NCBI GenBank assembly: GCA_030829675.1
Contig: JAURAE010000001.1
Location: forward strand, 19,892 to 83,891
Direction of reading: 5' to 3'
DNA: 64,000 bases
Source: Schleiferiaceae bacterium
GTDB taxonomy: Bacteria > Bacteroidota > Bacteroidia > Flavobacteriales > Schleiferiaceae
Below, piece by piece: positions 1 to 8,924 of the stretch. Each line of letters starts with the position of its first letter. The stretch's first letter is position 1. The notes under the pieces are model-generated. The model was not told the DNA's origin. It did not search any database and saw nothing but the letters and a program-made list of their open reading frames with translations. The translations under genes were made by a program, and so were the position numbers.

Positions 1-371
1 GGGTAGAGCGGTACTAAAGTTTGTACAACAAAGGCATCTGGAAATTCTGCTAGCCATCGCTGGCGTTCTTGTTCTGCCATCAAAGTGGTAGGAAAGGCAC
101 CTACATGAACTTTGAAGTTTGGGGCTTTGTAAATGACCCTAGCTTCTCCTAAATCGAGACCAACTACTTTGGCTCTGACTTTGTTCGCGTTGTCCCGGTC
201 GCCACTGAATAATTGGATCGTAAAACCTTCAAAAACTTCACTCTTGTGGGACTGAACATAATGGGCATAGACAGAGTCTACATTCGGGGCTACATCAAGG
301 GTGTCAATATACCCGGTTGAAAAGCCTTTGAAACTGATTAACAGTGTGATTAGAAGTGTTTTGTGGTGCAT
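1..371 (-). CDS. SPOR-domain protein, 3' end cut by window edge
   Basis: Reading the minus strand from the ATG at 371 gives 123 open codons with no stop before the window edge, so the C-terminus is missing or just reached. The protein starts with a short hydrophobic signal-like stretch (MHHKTLLITLLISF). From about residue 50 it matches the shape of a Bacteroidota SPOR domain: a GFTIQLFSG strand, a helix with N-K-V-R-A-K, then YKAPNFKVHVGAF and an E-x-E-R-Q-R-W helix ending in AFVVQ. SPOR domains bind denuded peptidoglycan, so an envelope or division-site role is likely. It diverges from the actA operon. The family call is fairly sure; the specific role is not. Confidence 0.75.
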   Translation of the reverse strand, partial: MHHKTLLITLLISFKGFSTGYIDTLDVAPNVDSVYAHYVQSHKSEVFEGFTIQLFSGDRDNANKVRAKVVGLDLGEARVIYKAPNFKVHVGAFPTTLMAEQERQRWLAEFPDAFVVQTLVPLY

Positions 372-548
372 TAGCGAAGGTGATGTTTTTTCAAAGGTAA
401 AGGTACCAAAACTCGTGCCGGAAATGCGTGTTGTAACACAGGCTAATTTAGAACCATTCCAAATTAGGATTTTAGAAAATATGCGCCCCTTTTTCGACCG
501 CTGAGCCTTATTTTTGCGCGACACTGAATAGCTATTATTAGGCCTCAT
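372..548. promoter_or_regulatory. Divergent intergenic region upstream of actA
   Basis: This 177-base gap separates the SPOR gene from the respiratory operon. On the plus strand TATTTTTG at 509-516 matches TAnnTTTG and is followed by C, placing a likely start of transcription near 520 and a leader of roughly 25-30 bases before actA. No good TTG is present at -33, and no Shine-Dalgarno sequence precedes the actA ATG. A short plus-strand reading frame crossing this gap has no recognisable features. Confidence 0.45.
392..399 (-). promoter_or_regulatory. -7 element for the SPOR gene
   Basis: The minus strand reads TACCTTTG, an exact match to the Bacteroidota TAnnTTTG -7 element, 20 bases upstream of the SPOR start codon. 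No TTG lies at the expected -33 spacing, so this is a half-site prediction. Confidence 0.4.
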
Positions 549-1820
549 ATGTACACAAGTTCAAACCGAAGAAGATTCGGCTCCGTTTTAGCGGCTGTAA
601 TCTTCTTGTTTTCTGTTACAACCGTGTCCGCTTTCGAAGGGGACGCTTCAAACGGTAAAAAGCTCTTCAAATCCAACTGTGCTAGCTGTCACAAACTCGA
701 CAAGAAACTCGTAGGTCCAGCCCTAACCGGCGTGACTGACAAGTATTCTGAGGAGGGGGTGCTTGCTTGGGTTAGAAACAACGCGGGACTACGCGCCTCA
801 GGTGATGCAGATGCTATCGCCATCTTCGAGGAATACAATGGTTCTGTGATGAGTGCATTCCCTGCACTGAGCGATCAAGACATTTTCGACATCCTTCAAT
901 ACACCATTGAAGGCGATAAAAAGGCGGTTCCTGTAGGTGGGGATTTGGCCGGTACCACCGTCGTTGTCGAGGGTAAAAACTACGATAGTGAGATCACCAT
1001 CGGATTGGGCGTCCTGCTCTTCCTCATGGTCATGCTTCTCGCTCGTATGAAGAACACCCTACGTCTTGTTCAAGGCAAAGACCCTGTAAGCATCTTGGAT
1101 GAAGCAGGTTGGTTCTGGGGCCGATTAATCAACAACAAAGGTTTTGTAACCGTTAGCACTGTAGTGATCACAGTGGCCTTCTTGAGCCAATTATATGGCT
1201 GGATGATGGGCATCGGGATGGAGCAACACTACCAGCCAGAGCAGCCTATCGCGTTCTCGCATGCGTTGCACGCCGGAGAGAACCAAATCGACTGTAATTA
1301 CTGCCACAGCTCTGCACGTCACTCAAAGCACTCAGGTATTCCATCTGCGAATGTGTGTATGAACTGTCACATGTATGTGGACGGTTCTGAAATCACTGAT
1401 GACGCTGGTAACTTGAAGTACGACGGTGAAGGCTCTCCAGAGATTGCTAAGATCTATGCAGCGATCGGTTGGGATTCTGAAAACCGCGAATACATCGAAG
1501 GATACGAGCAACAGCCAATCAAATGGGTACGTATTCATAACCTACCAGATTTGGCCTACTTCAACCACAGCCAGCACGTGAACGCGGGTCAGTTGGAGTG
1601 TCAAGAATGTCACGGTCCAGTAGAGACAATGGAAGAAGTATACCAGTATTCAGAATTGACCATGGGATGGTGTATCAATTGTCACCGTGAAACTGAAGTT
1701 CAGTTCAACAAAAACGAATACTACCAAGACTTCCACGAAGAATTAACCGAGAAATACCACGGCGAGAAAATCACTGCTGAGAAGATCGGTGGTTTGGAAT
1801 GTGGTAAGTGTCACTACTAA
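549..1820 (+). CDS. actA: ActA, multihaem cytochrome c subunit of alternative complex III
   Basis: Cytochrome c subunit of the quinol:electron acceptor oxidoreductase (alternative complex III), which passes electrons from menaquinol towards the oxidase. A signal peptide spans about residues 9-28. Six CxxCH haem-binding motifs are visible: CASCH 44-48 in an N-terminal monohaem domain, then CNYCH 249-253, CMNCH 270-274, CQECH 351-355, CINCH 375-379 and CGKCH 418-422 at the extreme C-terminus. Two membrane segments (about 150-168 and 199-220) separate the monohaem domain from the pentahaem domain. The classical ActA is pentahaem, so the sixth haem comes from the fused N-terminal domain. First gene of the operon, 12 bases before actB. 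Confidence 0.93.
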   Translation: MYTSSNRRRFGSVLAAVIFLFSVTTVSAFEGDASNGKKLFKSNCASCHKLDKKLVGPALTGVTDKYSEEGVLAWVRNNAGLRASGDADAIAIFEEYNGSVMSAFPALSDQDIFDILQYTIEGDKKAVPVGGDLAGTTVVVEGKNYDSEITIGLGVLLFLMVMLLARMKNTLRLVQGKDPVSILDEAGWFWGRLINNKGFVTVSTVVITVAFLSQLYGWMMGIGMEQHYQPEQPIAFSHALHAGENQIDCNYCHSSARHSKHSGIPSANVCMNCHMYVDGSEITDDAGNLKYDGEGSPEIAKIYAAIGWDSENREYIEGYEQQPIKWVRIHNLPDLAYFNHSQHVNAGQLECQECHGPVETMEEVYQYSELTMGWCINCHRETEVQFNKNEYYQDFHEELTEKYHGEKITAEKIGGLECGKCHY

Positions 1821-1832
1821 TAAGAAGCAGCA

Positions 1833-4832
1833 ATGACTGAGAACAATAAATATTGGAGAGGGATTGAGGATCAATCTAATCCAGAACTCGCAGAAAAGCT
1901 CGCTCAAAACGAATTCTCAAACGAGATCAGCCAGGCAGATTTCCTCGGAAAAGACGAGTTGGCTGAAGGAGAAACTTCGAGAAGAGATTTCTTGAAATTC
2001 ATGGGATTCTCAACTGCGGCAGCCACGCTTGCAGCTTGTGAGGCTCCTATCGTAGAAAGTATCCCTTACGTGGTGAAGCCAGATAGCCTCACCCCAGGTG
2101 TACCTAATTACTATGCATCTGTTTCATTTGATGGATTTGATTTTGCATCTGTTTTGGTAAAAACACGCGAAGGTCGTCCGATCAAGATTGAACCAAATAA
2201 TGATGCTCCCTTCAACGGTGCAACGAACGCCCGCGTTCAAGCTTCAGTATTGAGTTTGTATGATGGAGCACGCATGCAGAGTCCTATGGTGGACGGTGTT
2301 GCCGCTTCTTGGGGAGATGCAATTGCCGCCGCTCGTGCGCTCATGACCGAAAACAGTGTTTTTGTAAGTGGTTCTGTGATTAGCCCAGCTTTGAAAACAG
2401 CCATCTCAAAACTAGGTTTGCGTCATGTAAGTGTTGATGCAGTAAGCCAGAGTGCACGTGCAGACGTATACGAGAGCCTAACCGGTCAACGCGGTCTACC
2501 TACAGTTTCTTTGGATAAAGCTTCTACAGTTGTTGCTGTAGGTGCTGATTTCTTGGGCGATTGGGGCGGCGAAAACCTCATGGGTGCGTATGCTGCAGCT
2601 CGCAAACCAGGTGAAGGAATGCTGCGTCACATTCAAGTGGAAGCAGGTCTATCACTTTCGGGTTCAAATGCAGATGCTCGCATCAAAGCGAAAGTAAGTG
2701 AGTACGAAACAGTACTAGCACACATATATAATAAGGTTGCAGCTGCTACGGGCGCAGATAAAATTGCGGCACCGGCAGTACGCGAAGAAATTGCGAGCTC
2801 TGTTGATAATGCAGCAATGGAATTGATCCAAGCGGGATCAGGTGCTTTGTTGTTGAACGGCTTGAATTCTGCTACTGCGGAAAAATTGGCTGCAAAAACA
2901 AATGAACTACTTGCATCAGCAGCGTTCAACACTTCAACGCTCGAGTACACTTCAACCGGTTCTGATAGCGCCTTTAACGCACTATTGGCAGATGTTAAAG
3001 CAGGTGCAGTAGATACGATCATCACTCTTGATAGCAATGTGTTGTACTTCTCAGCGGAGTTGGCAGCATTGGCAGATAAAGTGAACCTTGTGAGCATTGC
3101 AGATCGTGCAGACGAAACTGCGTCTAAAGCGAAGGTTGCGCTACCATTGAGCCACTACCTTGAGGCTTGGACAGATGCAATACCAGTAGATGGTGTATAT
3201 GCAGTAGGTCAACCGACCATCAGCCCACTTTTCGACAGCAAGAGCGCAGTTGAAATCGTAAATGGCTTGGCAGGAGGTTCTGAGAGCGCTATTGATTTGA
3301 TCAAAGCAAGTGCTTCAACCACAGGAAATGTGAAAGCTTGGAATGCATTGTTGCACGACGGTTTTGCTGAGGTAGAGTCGCTTAAAAGACTCTATTTTGT
3401 AGCTCCTTCAGTAGATCTGTCAGATGTAAAAGTAGGAGGAGCAATCGAAGGCATCGAGTTTTACACATACACCAAAGCGGGTATGGGCGCTGGATCAAAT
3501 GCGAATAACCCATGGGTATATGAGCTTCCAGATCCTATCTCACGTTTGTCATGGGACAACTACTTAGTGATGTCTGCTGCAGATGCAGTAGCACTAGGCG
3601 TAGAGAACTATGCACAATCAAATGGTGCAATGAATGGTAATACCGTGAACATTACCGTGAACGGTACTACATTGGAAAATGTTCCAGTATGGATTCAACC
3701 AGGACAAACACAAGGATCTGTAGGTCTTGCCATTGGTTTTGGGCGCGAATCTGTGGGTAAAGTAGGGAATGGAGTAGGTGTGAATGCAAATGCTCTTCTT
3801 GCCACGACTTCAACCTATGCTTCTGCTGAGATTATTGCTACAGAAGTAGAACACGGTTTCGCTTCAGTACAGCTTGCTCACACGATGATGGGCCGTAAGA
3901 TTGTAAACGAAATCAATCTTCCTACCTTCTTACAAGGCAATGCAACAGAGTGGAACGAGAAACCAACTTTTGAAACACACAAAGGACCTCTTAGCGCTTT
4001 TGAAGCCAACCTTTGGGACGATCAGGATCACGAGACTTCACACATGTGGAACATGTCTATCGACTTGAACTCTTGTACAGGTTGTGGTGCTTGTGTGGTT
4101 GCTTGTTCTTTGGAAAATAATGTGCCTGTTGTTGGTAAAGACGAAGTTCGTCGCCACCGTGATATGCACTGGTTGCGTATCGACCGTTACTACTCTTCTG
4201 ACATGACCAAAGAGGTTGCTGATAAGGAAGGTTTAGGTGCTATTGAAAAATACGCTCAGATGGAAGTTCCTTCAGAAAGTCCATCAGTTGTATTCCAACC
4301 AGTGATGTGCCAGCACTGTAACCATGCTCCTTGTGAGACCGTATGTCCTGTAGGTGCTACCGTTCACTCGCGTGAAGGTCTAAACCACATGGCCTATAAC
4401 AGATGTATTGGTACTCGTTACTGTGCGAACAACTGTCCGTACAAAGTGCGTCGATTCAACTGGTTCAACTACCAAGCAAACGAGAAGTTCACAGATGTGA
4501 ACCCAGCTCAGGATGATTATGGCCGCATGGTCTTGAATCCTGATGTGACTGTGCGTGCACGTGGTGTGATCGAGAAGTGTTCTTTGTGTATTCAGCGTAT
4601 CCAATTGGGTAAACTAGAAGCGAAGAAAGACGGTAGAATGTTGACGGATGGTGAATTCACTACAGCTTGTGCTCAGGCTTGTGGTTCTGGTGCCATTGTC
4701 TTCGGTGATGTAAACAATCCTTCAAGTGAAGTGAGCCACCTCAAGCAGGAAGCTCGTGCTTACCACCTGTTGGAAGAAGTAGGTACACAGCCTAGCATCT
4801 TCTACCAAACGAAAGTTAGAAACAGAGCCTAA
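1833..4832 (+). CDS. actB: ActB, molybdopterin-like/iron-sulfur subunit of alternative complex III
   Basis: Large periplasmic subunit that fuses a molybdopterin-oxidoreductase-like domain (B1, about 75-700) to a ferredoxin-type domain (B2, about 740-999). A twin-arginine signal is visible (SRRDFLKF, 49-56), with a lipobox-like Cys69 after LAA. The B2 part carries clustered cysteines: C748/C751/C754/C758, C826/C829/C834/C838, C858/C864/C868 and further C-x2-C and C-x3-C pairs near the end, consistent with several FeS clusters. In this family the B1 domain is known to have lost the molybdenum cofactor. It sits between actA and actC, the standard order. Confidence 0.93.
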   Translation: MTENNKYWRGIEDQSNPELAEKLAQNEFSNEISQADFLGKDELAEGETSRRDFLKFMGFSTAAATLAACEAPIVESIPYVVKPDSLTPGVPNYYASVSFDGFDFASVLVKTREGRPIKIEPNNDAPFNGATNARVQASVLSLYDGARMQSPMVDGVAASWGDAIAAARALMTENSVFVSGSVISPALKTAISKLGLRHVSVDAVSQSARADVYESLTGQRGLPTVSLDKASTVVAVGADFLGDWGGENLMGAYAAARKPGEGMLRHIQVEAGLSLSGSNADARIKAKVSEYETVLAHIYNKVAAATGADKIAAPAVREEIASSVDNAAMELIQAGSGALLLNGLNSATAEKLAAKTNELLASAAFNTSTLEYTSTGSDSAFNALLADVKAGAVDTIITLDSNVLYFSAELAALADKVNLVSIADRADETASKAKVALPLSHYLEAWTDAIPVDGVYAVGQPTISPLFDSKSAVEIVNGLAGGSESAIDLIKASASTTGNVKAWNALLHDGFAEVESLKRLYFVAPSVDLSDVKVGGAIEGIEFYTYTKAGMGAGSNANNPWVYELPDPISRLSWDNYLVMSAADAVALGVENYAQSNGAMNGNTVNITVNGTTLENVPVWIQPGQTQGSVGLAIGFGRESVGKVGNGVGVNANALLATTSTYASAEIIATEVEHGFASVQLAHTMMGRKIVNEINLPTFLQGNATEWNEKPTFETHKGPLSAFEANLWDDQDHETSHMWNMSIDLNSCTGCGACVVACSLENNVPVVGKDEVRRHRDMHWLRIDRYYSSDMTKEVADKEGLGAIEKYAQMEVPSESPSVVFQPVMCQHCNHAPCETVCPVGATVHSREGLNHMAYNRCIGTRYCANNCPYKVRRFNWFNYQANEKFTDVNPAQDDYGRMVLNPDVTVRARGVIEKCSLCIQRIQLGKLEAKKDGRMLTDGEFTTACAQACGSGAIVFGDVNNPSSEVSHLKQEARAYHLLEEVGTQPSIFYQTKVRNRA

Positions 4833-4848
4833 TAAATAAGAAAGCGAC

Positions 4849-6237
4849 ATGCATTACGAATCGCCTGTTAGAAATCCGCTTATCCTTGGAGACAAGTCGT
4901 ACTCCGACATCACCAACGATATTGCGAAACCTGTAGAATCTAAGGCACCCCGCGCTTGGTGGATTGCCTTCTCCATCGCCTTTGTGATGTTCTTGTGGGG
5001 TGTAGGAAACATCCTATACACTATTGGAACTGGTATTGGTGTTTGGGGTTTGAACAAGACCGTTGATTGGGCCTGGGATATCACCAACTTCGTTTGGTGG
5101 GTAGGTATTGGCCACGCGGGAACATTGATTTCAGCCGTACTTCTTCTCTTCCGTCAGAAGTGGAGAATGGCCATCAACCGTTCAGCAGAAGCAATGACCA
5201 TCTTCTCGGTAATCCAGGCGGGTCTTTTCCCGTTGATCCACATGGGTCGTATTTGGATGGCTTACTGGGTAATGCCTATCCCAAACCAGTTCGGTTCACT
5301 CTGGGTAAACTTTAACTCACCACTTCTATGGGACGTATTTGCGATCTCTACTTATCTAACCGTTAGTACTGTATTCTGGTATGTAGGTTTGATTCCAGAT
5401 TTCGCAATGATCCGCGACCGCGCGATCAACCCAGTTCAGAAGCACATCTACAAGCTTCTTTCTTTCGGATGGGGAGGTAAGGCTAAGCACTGGCAGCGTT
5501 TTGAAGAAGTTTCTTTGGTACTTGCTGGTCTTGCTACACCATTGGTACTATCTGTACACACCATTGTATCCTTTGACTTCGCGACTTCGGTTATTCCAGG
5601 ATGGCACACCACCATCTTCCCTCCGTACTTCGTTGCGGGTGCGATCTTCTCTGGGTTCGCCATGGTGCAGACACTTCTTTTGATCGTACGTAAGATCTTC
5701 AAGATGGAAGATTACATCAACATCGAGCACATTGAGATGATGAACATCGTAATCATGGTTACGGGTTCGATTGTAGGTGTTGCCTACATTACTGAGCTTT
5801 TTGTGGCTTGGTACTCTGGTGTTGAATACGAACAATATGCCTTCTTGAACCGGGCGACAGGTCCTTACTGGTGGGCTTACTGGTCGATGATGACTTGTAA
5901 TGTGTTCTCTCCACAATTCATGTGGTCTAAGAAACTACGTACCAATTTAGTTTTCACTTTCGTGATTTCAATTGTGGTAAACATCGGTATGTGGTTTGAG
6001 CGATTCGTGATTATCGTAACCTCTATCCACAGAGATTACTTGCCATCTTCATGGTCTATGTTCTCTCCAACCTTTGTCGATATCGGTATCTACATCGGAA
6101 CAATCGGTTTCTTCTTTGTATTGTTCCTACTATATGCTAGAACATTCCCTGTGATTGCTCAAGCAGAATTGAAAACCATCTTGAAGTCTTCAGGCGAAAA
6201 CTTCAAAAAACACCACGACGAACATGGGGCACACTAA
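4849..6237 (+). CDS. actC: ActC, NrfD/PsrC-like membrane subunit of alternative complex III
   Basis: Integral membrane protein of the NrfD/PsrC family, expected to hold a quinol site next to the FeS domain of ActB. The sequence shows about ten hydrophobic segments, the first at residues 33-55 (AFSIAFVMFLWGVGNILYTI), with conserved-looking WWVGIGHAGTLISA and WHTTIFPPYFVAGA stretches. It ends in a hydrophilic, His-containing tail. Sixteen bases follow actB and the 3' end overlaps actD by 14 bases, which suggests translational coupling. Confidence 0.92.
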   Translation: MHYESPVRNPLILGDKSYSDITNDIAKPVESKAPRAWWIAFSIAFVMFLWGVGNILYTIGTGIGVWGLNKTVDWAWDITNFVWWVGIGHAGTLISAVLLLFRQKWRMAINRSAEAMTIFSVIQAGLFPLIHMGRIWMAYWVMPIPNQFGSLWVNFNSPLLWDVFAISTYLTVSTVFWYVGLIPDFAMIRDRAINPVQKHIYKLLSFGWGGKAKHWQRFEEVSLVLAGLATPLVLSVHTIVSFDFATSVIPGWHTTIFPPYFVAGAIFSGFAMVQTLLLIVRKIFKMEDYINIEHIEMMNIVIMVTGSIVGVAYITELFVAWYSGVEYEQYAFLNRATGPYWWAYWSMMTCNVFSPQFMWSKKLRTNLVFTFVISIVVNIGMWFERFVIIVTSIHRDYLPSSWSMFSPTFVDIGIYIGTIGFFFVLFLLYARTFPVIAQAELKTILKSSGENFKKHHDEHGAH

Positions 6238-6757
6238 ACACAATCCAATCGTTCGCGCGCTTTTCAATGACGATGATATCGTATTGAGCGCGGTAAAAGA
6301 CTTACGTGCTAACGGATTCCACGTTAGTGAAGTGTATTCACCATTCCCAATCCACGGATTGGACGAAGCTATGGGCTTGAAGAGAACGCGTCTGAGTACT
6401 GCGGCATTCTTCTACGGTCTTACAGGTTTGTTCTTTGCCTCTTGGTTGACGTACTACACGATGATCATGGATTGGCCACAGAACATCGGTGGTAAGCCAA
6501 ACTCTATGTGGTTCTTGAACATGCCGTCTTTCGTGCCGGTAATGTTTGAGTTGACTGTATTCTTTGCAGCCCACCTCATGTGTTGGTCTTACTTCGCTGT
6601 AAATGGTTTGTACCCTGGCGCGAAAGCACAAAACCCTGATCCACGTACTACGGATGACCACTTCTTGATGGAAGTAGAGCTCGAAGGCGATGAGGATGCT
6701 TTGAACAAGAAGCTAAAGGATTTGGGAGCATTAGAAATTTCTAAAATCGAAGCCTAA
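6224..6757 (+). CDS. actD: ActD, DUF3341 subunit of alternative complex III
   Basis: DUF3341 protein. An N-terminal soluble part (about 1-55, F-N-D-D-D-I-V-L motif and FPIHGLDEAMGL) is followed by two membrane helices (about 58-82 and 100-125) and a charged C-terminal tail. This fits the small ActD subunit that packs against ActC and ActF. The start overlaps the actC end by 14 bases and actE follows after 2 bases. The start ATG (MGHTKHNPIV) is preferred because DUF3341 proteins begin shortly before this conserved segment. Confidence 0.9.
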   Translation: MGHTKHNPIVRALFNDDDIVLSAVKDLRANGFHVSEVYSPFPIHGLDEAMGLKRTRLSTAAFFYGLTGLFFASWLTYYTMIMDWPQNIGGKPNSMWFLNMPSFVPVMFELTVFFAAHLMCWSYFAVNGLYPGAKAQNPDPRTTDDHFLMEVELEGDEDALNKKLKDLGALEISKIEA

Positions 6758-6759
6758 GC

Positions 6760-7311
6760 ATGAAGCGTTTATCTACACTCTTACTATTGGTTGCAGGTGC
6801 TGCATTGGCAAGCTGTAACGTTGATAAAACTACGCCCGGCTATACGTACATGGACGATATGTACACCAGCCCTTCACTTGAGACCTATGCGCCTGCATAT
6901 CAGTTTGCAAATGGTCTAAGCGCACAGCTTCCTGTAGAAGGAACAGTGCCACGTGGCTACCACCCTTATGAGTATGCAAATACGAACGAAGGGTACGATG
7001 CTGCAAAGGCTTCTTTGCTCATGCCAGAAGCTTATGCTTCAGAGGACGTTTTGACCGAAGGAAAAGAATTGTACACAACGTTCTGTGTGAATTGCCACGG
7101 TGAAAAAGGTGATGGAAATGGAAACTTGGTACAACAAGAAAAAATCCTTGGTGTTCCGGCTTACAAAGACCGTGATATCACTCCGGGTTCTATGTACCAT
7201 GTGATCATGCACGGAAAAGGCATTATGGGCTCTCACGCCTCTCAATTGACCTACGACGAACGTTGGAAGATTGTACGTTATGTTGTGAAACTTAGAGAAG
7301 ATCAAGAATAA
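6760..7311 (+). CDS. actE: ActE, monohaem cytochrome c lipoprotein of alternative complex III
   Basis: Monohaem cytochrome c subunit anchored as a lipoprotein: the signal peptide ends in the lipobox LASC with Cys19 as lipidation site. The haem motif is CVNCH (C109, C112, H113), followed by GEKGDGNG, typical of class I cytochromes c. The segment YHVIMHGKGIMGSH supplies a likely axial methionine. It probably shuttles electrons from ActA towards the oxidase encoded downstream. Tight spacing on both sides (2 bases after actD, 15 before actF) places it in the same transcript. Confidence 0.9.
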   Translation: MKRLSTLLLLVAGAALASCNVDKTTPGYTYMDDMYTSPSLETYAPAYQFANGLSAQLPVEGTVPRGYHPYEYANTNEGYDAAKASLLMPEAYASEDVLTEGKELYTTFCVNCHGEKGDGNGNLVQQEKILGVPAYKDRDITPGSMYHVIMHGKGIMGSHASQLTYDERWKIVRYVVKLREDQE

Positions 7312-7326
7312 AACCGCTGAAGAGAA

Positions 7327-8904
7327 ATGTTTGAGTTTAGTACTAAAGCAAAACAACTGGCAATCGGCCTAACCGTAGTAGGAGCAATCCTATGGGTCGT
7401 AGGATTTGCCATGAATGGATCATCTTCTCACGAAGCGGATCACGGACACGATGCACATGCAACCGAAATGCATGCTGATGCTGGTCATGACGCACATGCT
7501 GAAGAAGCACACGATGCACATGCTGAAGCTGGTCATGATGCACACGCTGAAGAAGCGCACGATGCGCACGCTGAAGCTGGTCATGACGCACATGTTGAAG
7601 GAGCGCACGACGTTCACGGTCACGAAGCACATGCTGAACACGAAAATGACTATCCTGGCGAGGCTCACGCAGCTATGATAGAGTCTAGTTACGAGTCAGA
7701 TCGTGCTGAAGAGGCTCACGCTGACCACGGTCACGAATCGCACGCTGAGGAGGCACACGATGCACATGGGGCAGAAGCACACGATGCACATGCTGAACAC
7801 GCGCATCACCAACAACAAAACCGCCCATGGAGTGCATTGTATGTGGCAGCGATTTTCTTTTTGGGACTGGGACTAGGACAATTGTTCTTCCTTGGGATTC
7901 AATACATTGCCCAAGCAGGTTGGTCTGCTGGTTTGTTGCGTGTGATGGAGGCACAAGCCTTTACTATCATCATTCCGTTGATTGTAATCGCATTGATCTC
8001 GTTCTTAGGTCTGGCTCATGTCCACCACATGTTCCACTGGATGGTAGAAGGCATTAATATCGAAGGCCACGAGAACTATGACGAAATTATCGCAGGTAAG
8101 CGTGGTTTCTTGAACCCTACATTCTTCATCATCCGTGTGTTGGTGTATATCGGTGGATGGGTTTGGGCAGCGCGTATGTTGCGTAAAAACTCTTTGCTTT
8201 CAGATAGCGGAGACGGCGTAGAGATGTGGAAGAGAAACCGCAAAGTAGGTGCCATTTTCACGGTATTCTATGCGGTGACATCATCTACTTCTGCTTGGGA
8301 TTTGATCATGAGCATTGATACACACTGGTTCTCTACACTATTTGGTTGGTACACGTTTGCCGGTATGTTCGTGAGCTCTTTCGCTGCGACTATTCTAGTT
8401 ACCCTGTACCTAAAGTCTAAAGGCTTATTAGAATGGGTGAACGATAACCACATTCATGACTTAGGTAAGTTCATGTTCGCGTTCTCAGTTTTCTGGACCT
8501 ACTTATGGTTCTCTCAGTTCGTATTGATCTGGTATGCGAACATTCCTGAGGAAGTAACGTACTACATGCAGCGTTGGGACCAGTACAAAGTACCGTTCTT
8601 CACTATGTTGTCTTTGAACTTCATCTTCCCTGTGCTTGCTATCTTAAGCCGTCCTGCGAAGCGTGTTCCAGGTACCTTGGTAATGGCAGCGGTGTTCGTA
8701 TTGGTTGGTCACTACATGGACCACTACGTAATGATCATGCCAGGAACGGTAGGTGATCAGTACGGATTTGGATTAGTAGAATTGGGTCCAATTCTATTCT
8801 TCGCTGGTCTATTCATCTATGTGATGTTGAGCAACCTTGCGAAAGCACCATTGTTGCACAAGAATCATCCTATGATAGTTGAATCAAAGCACTTCCAACA
8901 ATAA
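7327..8904 (+). CDS. actF: ActF, NrfD-like subunit with long His-rich insertion
   Basis: Second NrfD/PsrC-like membrane subunit of alternative complex III. Residues 10-29 form the first membrane helix. About 130 residues of low-complexity, His/Ala/Glu/Asp-rich sequence follow, and then the conserved body from about 160 (RPWSALYVAAIFFLGLG) with the remaining helices. I count about 32 histidines in the insertion, which holds a 16-residue tandem repeat. The positive-inside rule places this loop in the periplasm; metal binding is inference only. ActF proteins of related bacteria often have some histidines here, but this expansion looks unusually long. coxB follows after 20 bases. Confidence 0.9.
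   Translation: MFEFSTKAKQLAIGLTVVGAILWVVGFAMNGSSSHEADHGHDAHATEMHADAGHDAHAEEAHDAHAEAGHDAHAEEAHDAHAEAGHDAHVEGAHDVHGHEAHAEHENDYPGEAHAAMIESSYESDRAEEAHADHGHESHAEEAHDAHGAEAHDAHAEHAHHQQQNRPWSALYVAAIFFLGLGLGQLFFLGIQYIAQAGWSAGLLRVMEAQAFTIIIPLIVIALISFLGLAHVHHMFHWMVEGINIEGHENYDEIIAGKRGFLNPTFFIIRVLVYIGGWVWAARMLRKNSLLSDSGDGVEMWKRNRKVGAIFTVFYAVTSSTSAWDLIMSIDTHWFSTLFGWYTFAGMFVSSFAATILVTLYLKSKGLLEWVNDNHIHDLGKFMFAFSVFWTYLWFSQFVLIWYANIPEEVTYYMQRWDQYKVPFFTMLSLNFIFPVLAILSRPAKRVPGTLVMAAVFVLVGHYMDHYVMIMPGTVGDQYGFGLVELGPILFFAGLFIYVMLSNLAKAPLLHKNHPMIVESKHFQQ
7480..7623 (+). repeat. 48-bp in-frame tandem repeat in actF
   Basis: Three consecutive 48-bp units (7480-7527, 7528-7575, 7576-7623) encode AGHDAHAEEAHDAHAE twice exactly and once in degenerate form. 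Further shorter copies of the EAHDAHAE theme occur around 7705-7805. Codons differ between copies (cac/cat, gca/gct/gcg), so the array is not brand new. Confidence 0.85.
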
Positions 8905-8924
8905 TCTAGAAAAGAGACTAAAGA

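Noticed and set aside
301..504. 67-codon plus-strand reading frame before actA
   Set aside because: It overlaps the SPOR gene start on the other strand, lacks any domain or signal, and crosses the probable actA promoter.
2633..3097. 154-codon minus-strand frame within actB
   Set aside because: Antisense shadow of a gene whose sense frame has clear family similarity.
7480..7623. CRISPR-like periodicity in actF
   Set aside because: Units are directly adjacent with no spacers, are in frame, and encode a protein repeat.
7343..7678. Several long alternative-frame reading frames over the actF repeat
   Set aside because: They are frame shadows of the low-complexity repeat: composition is biased (Met/Thr/His or Val/Ser) and no recognisable domain is present.
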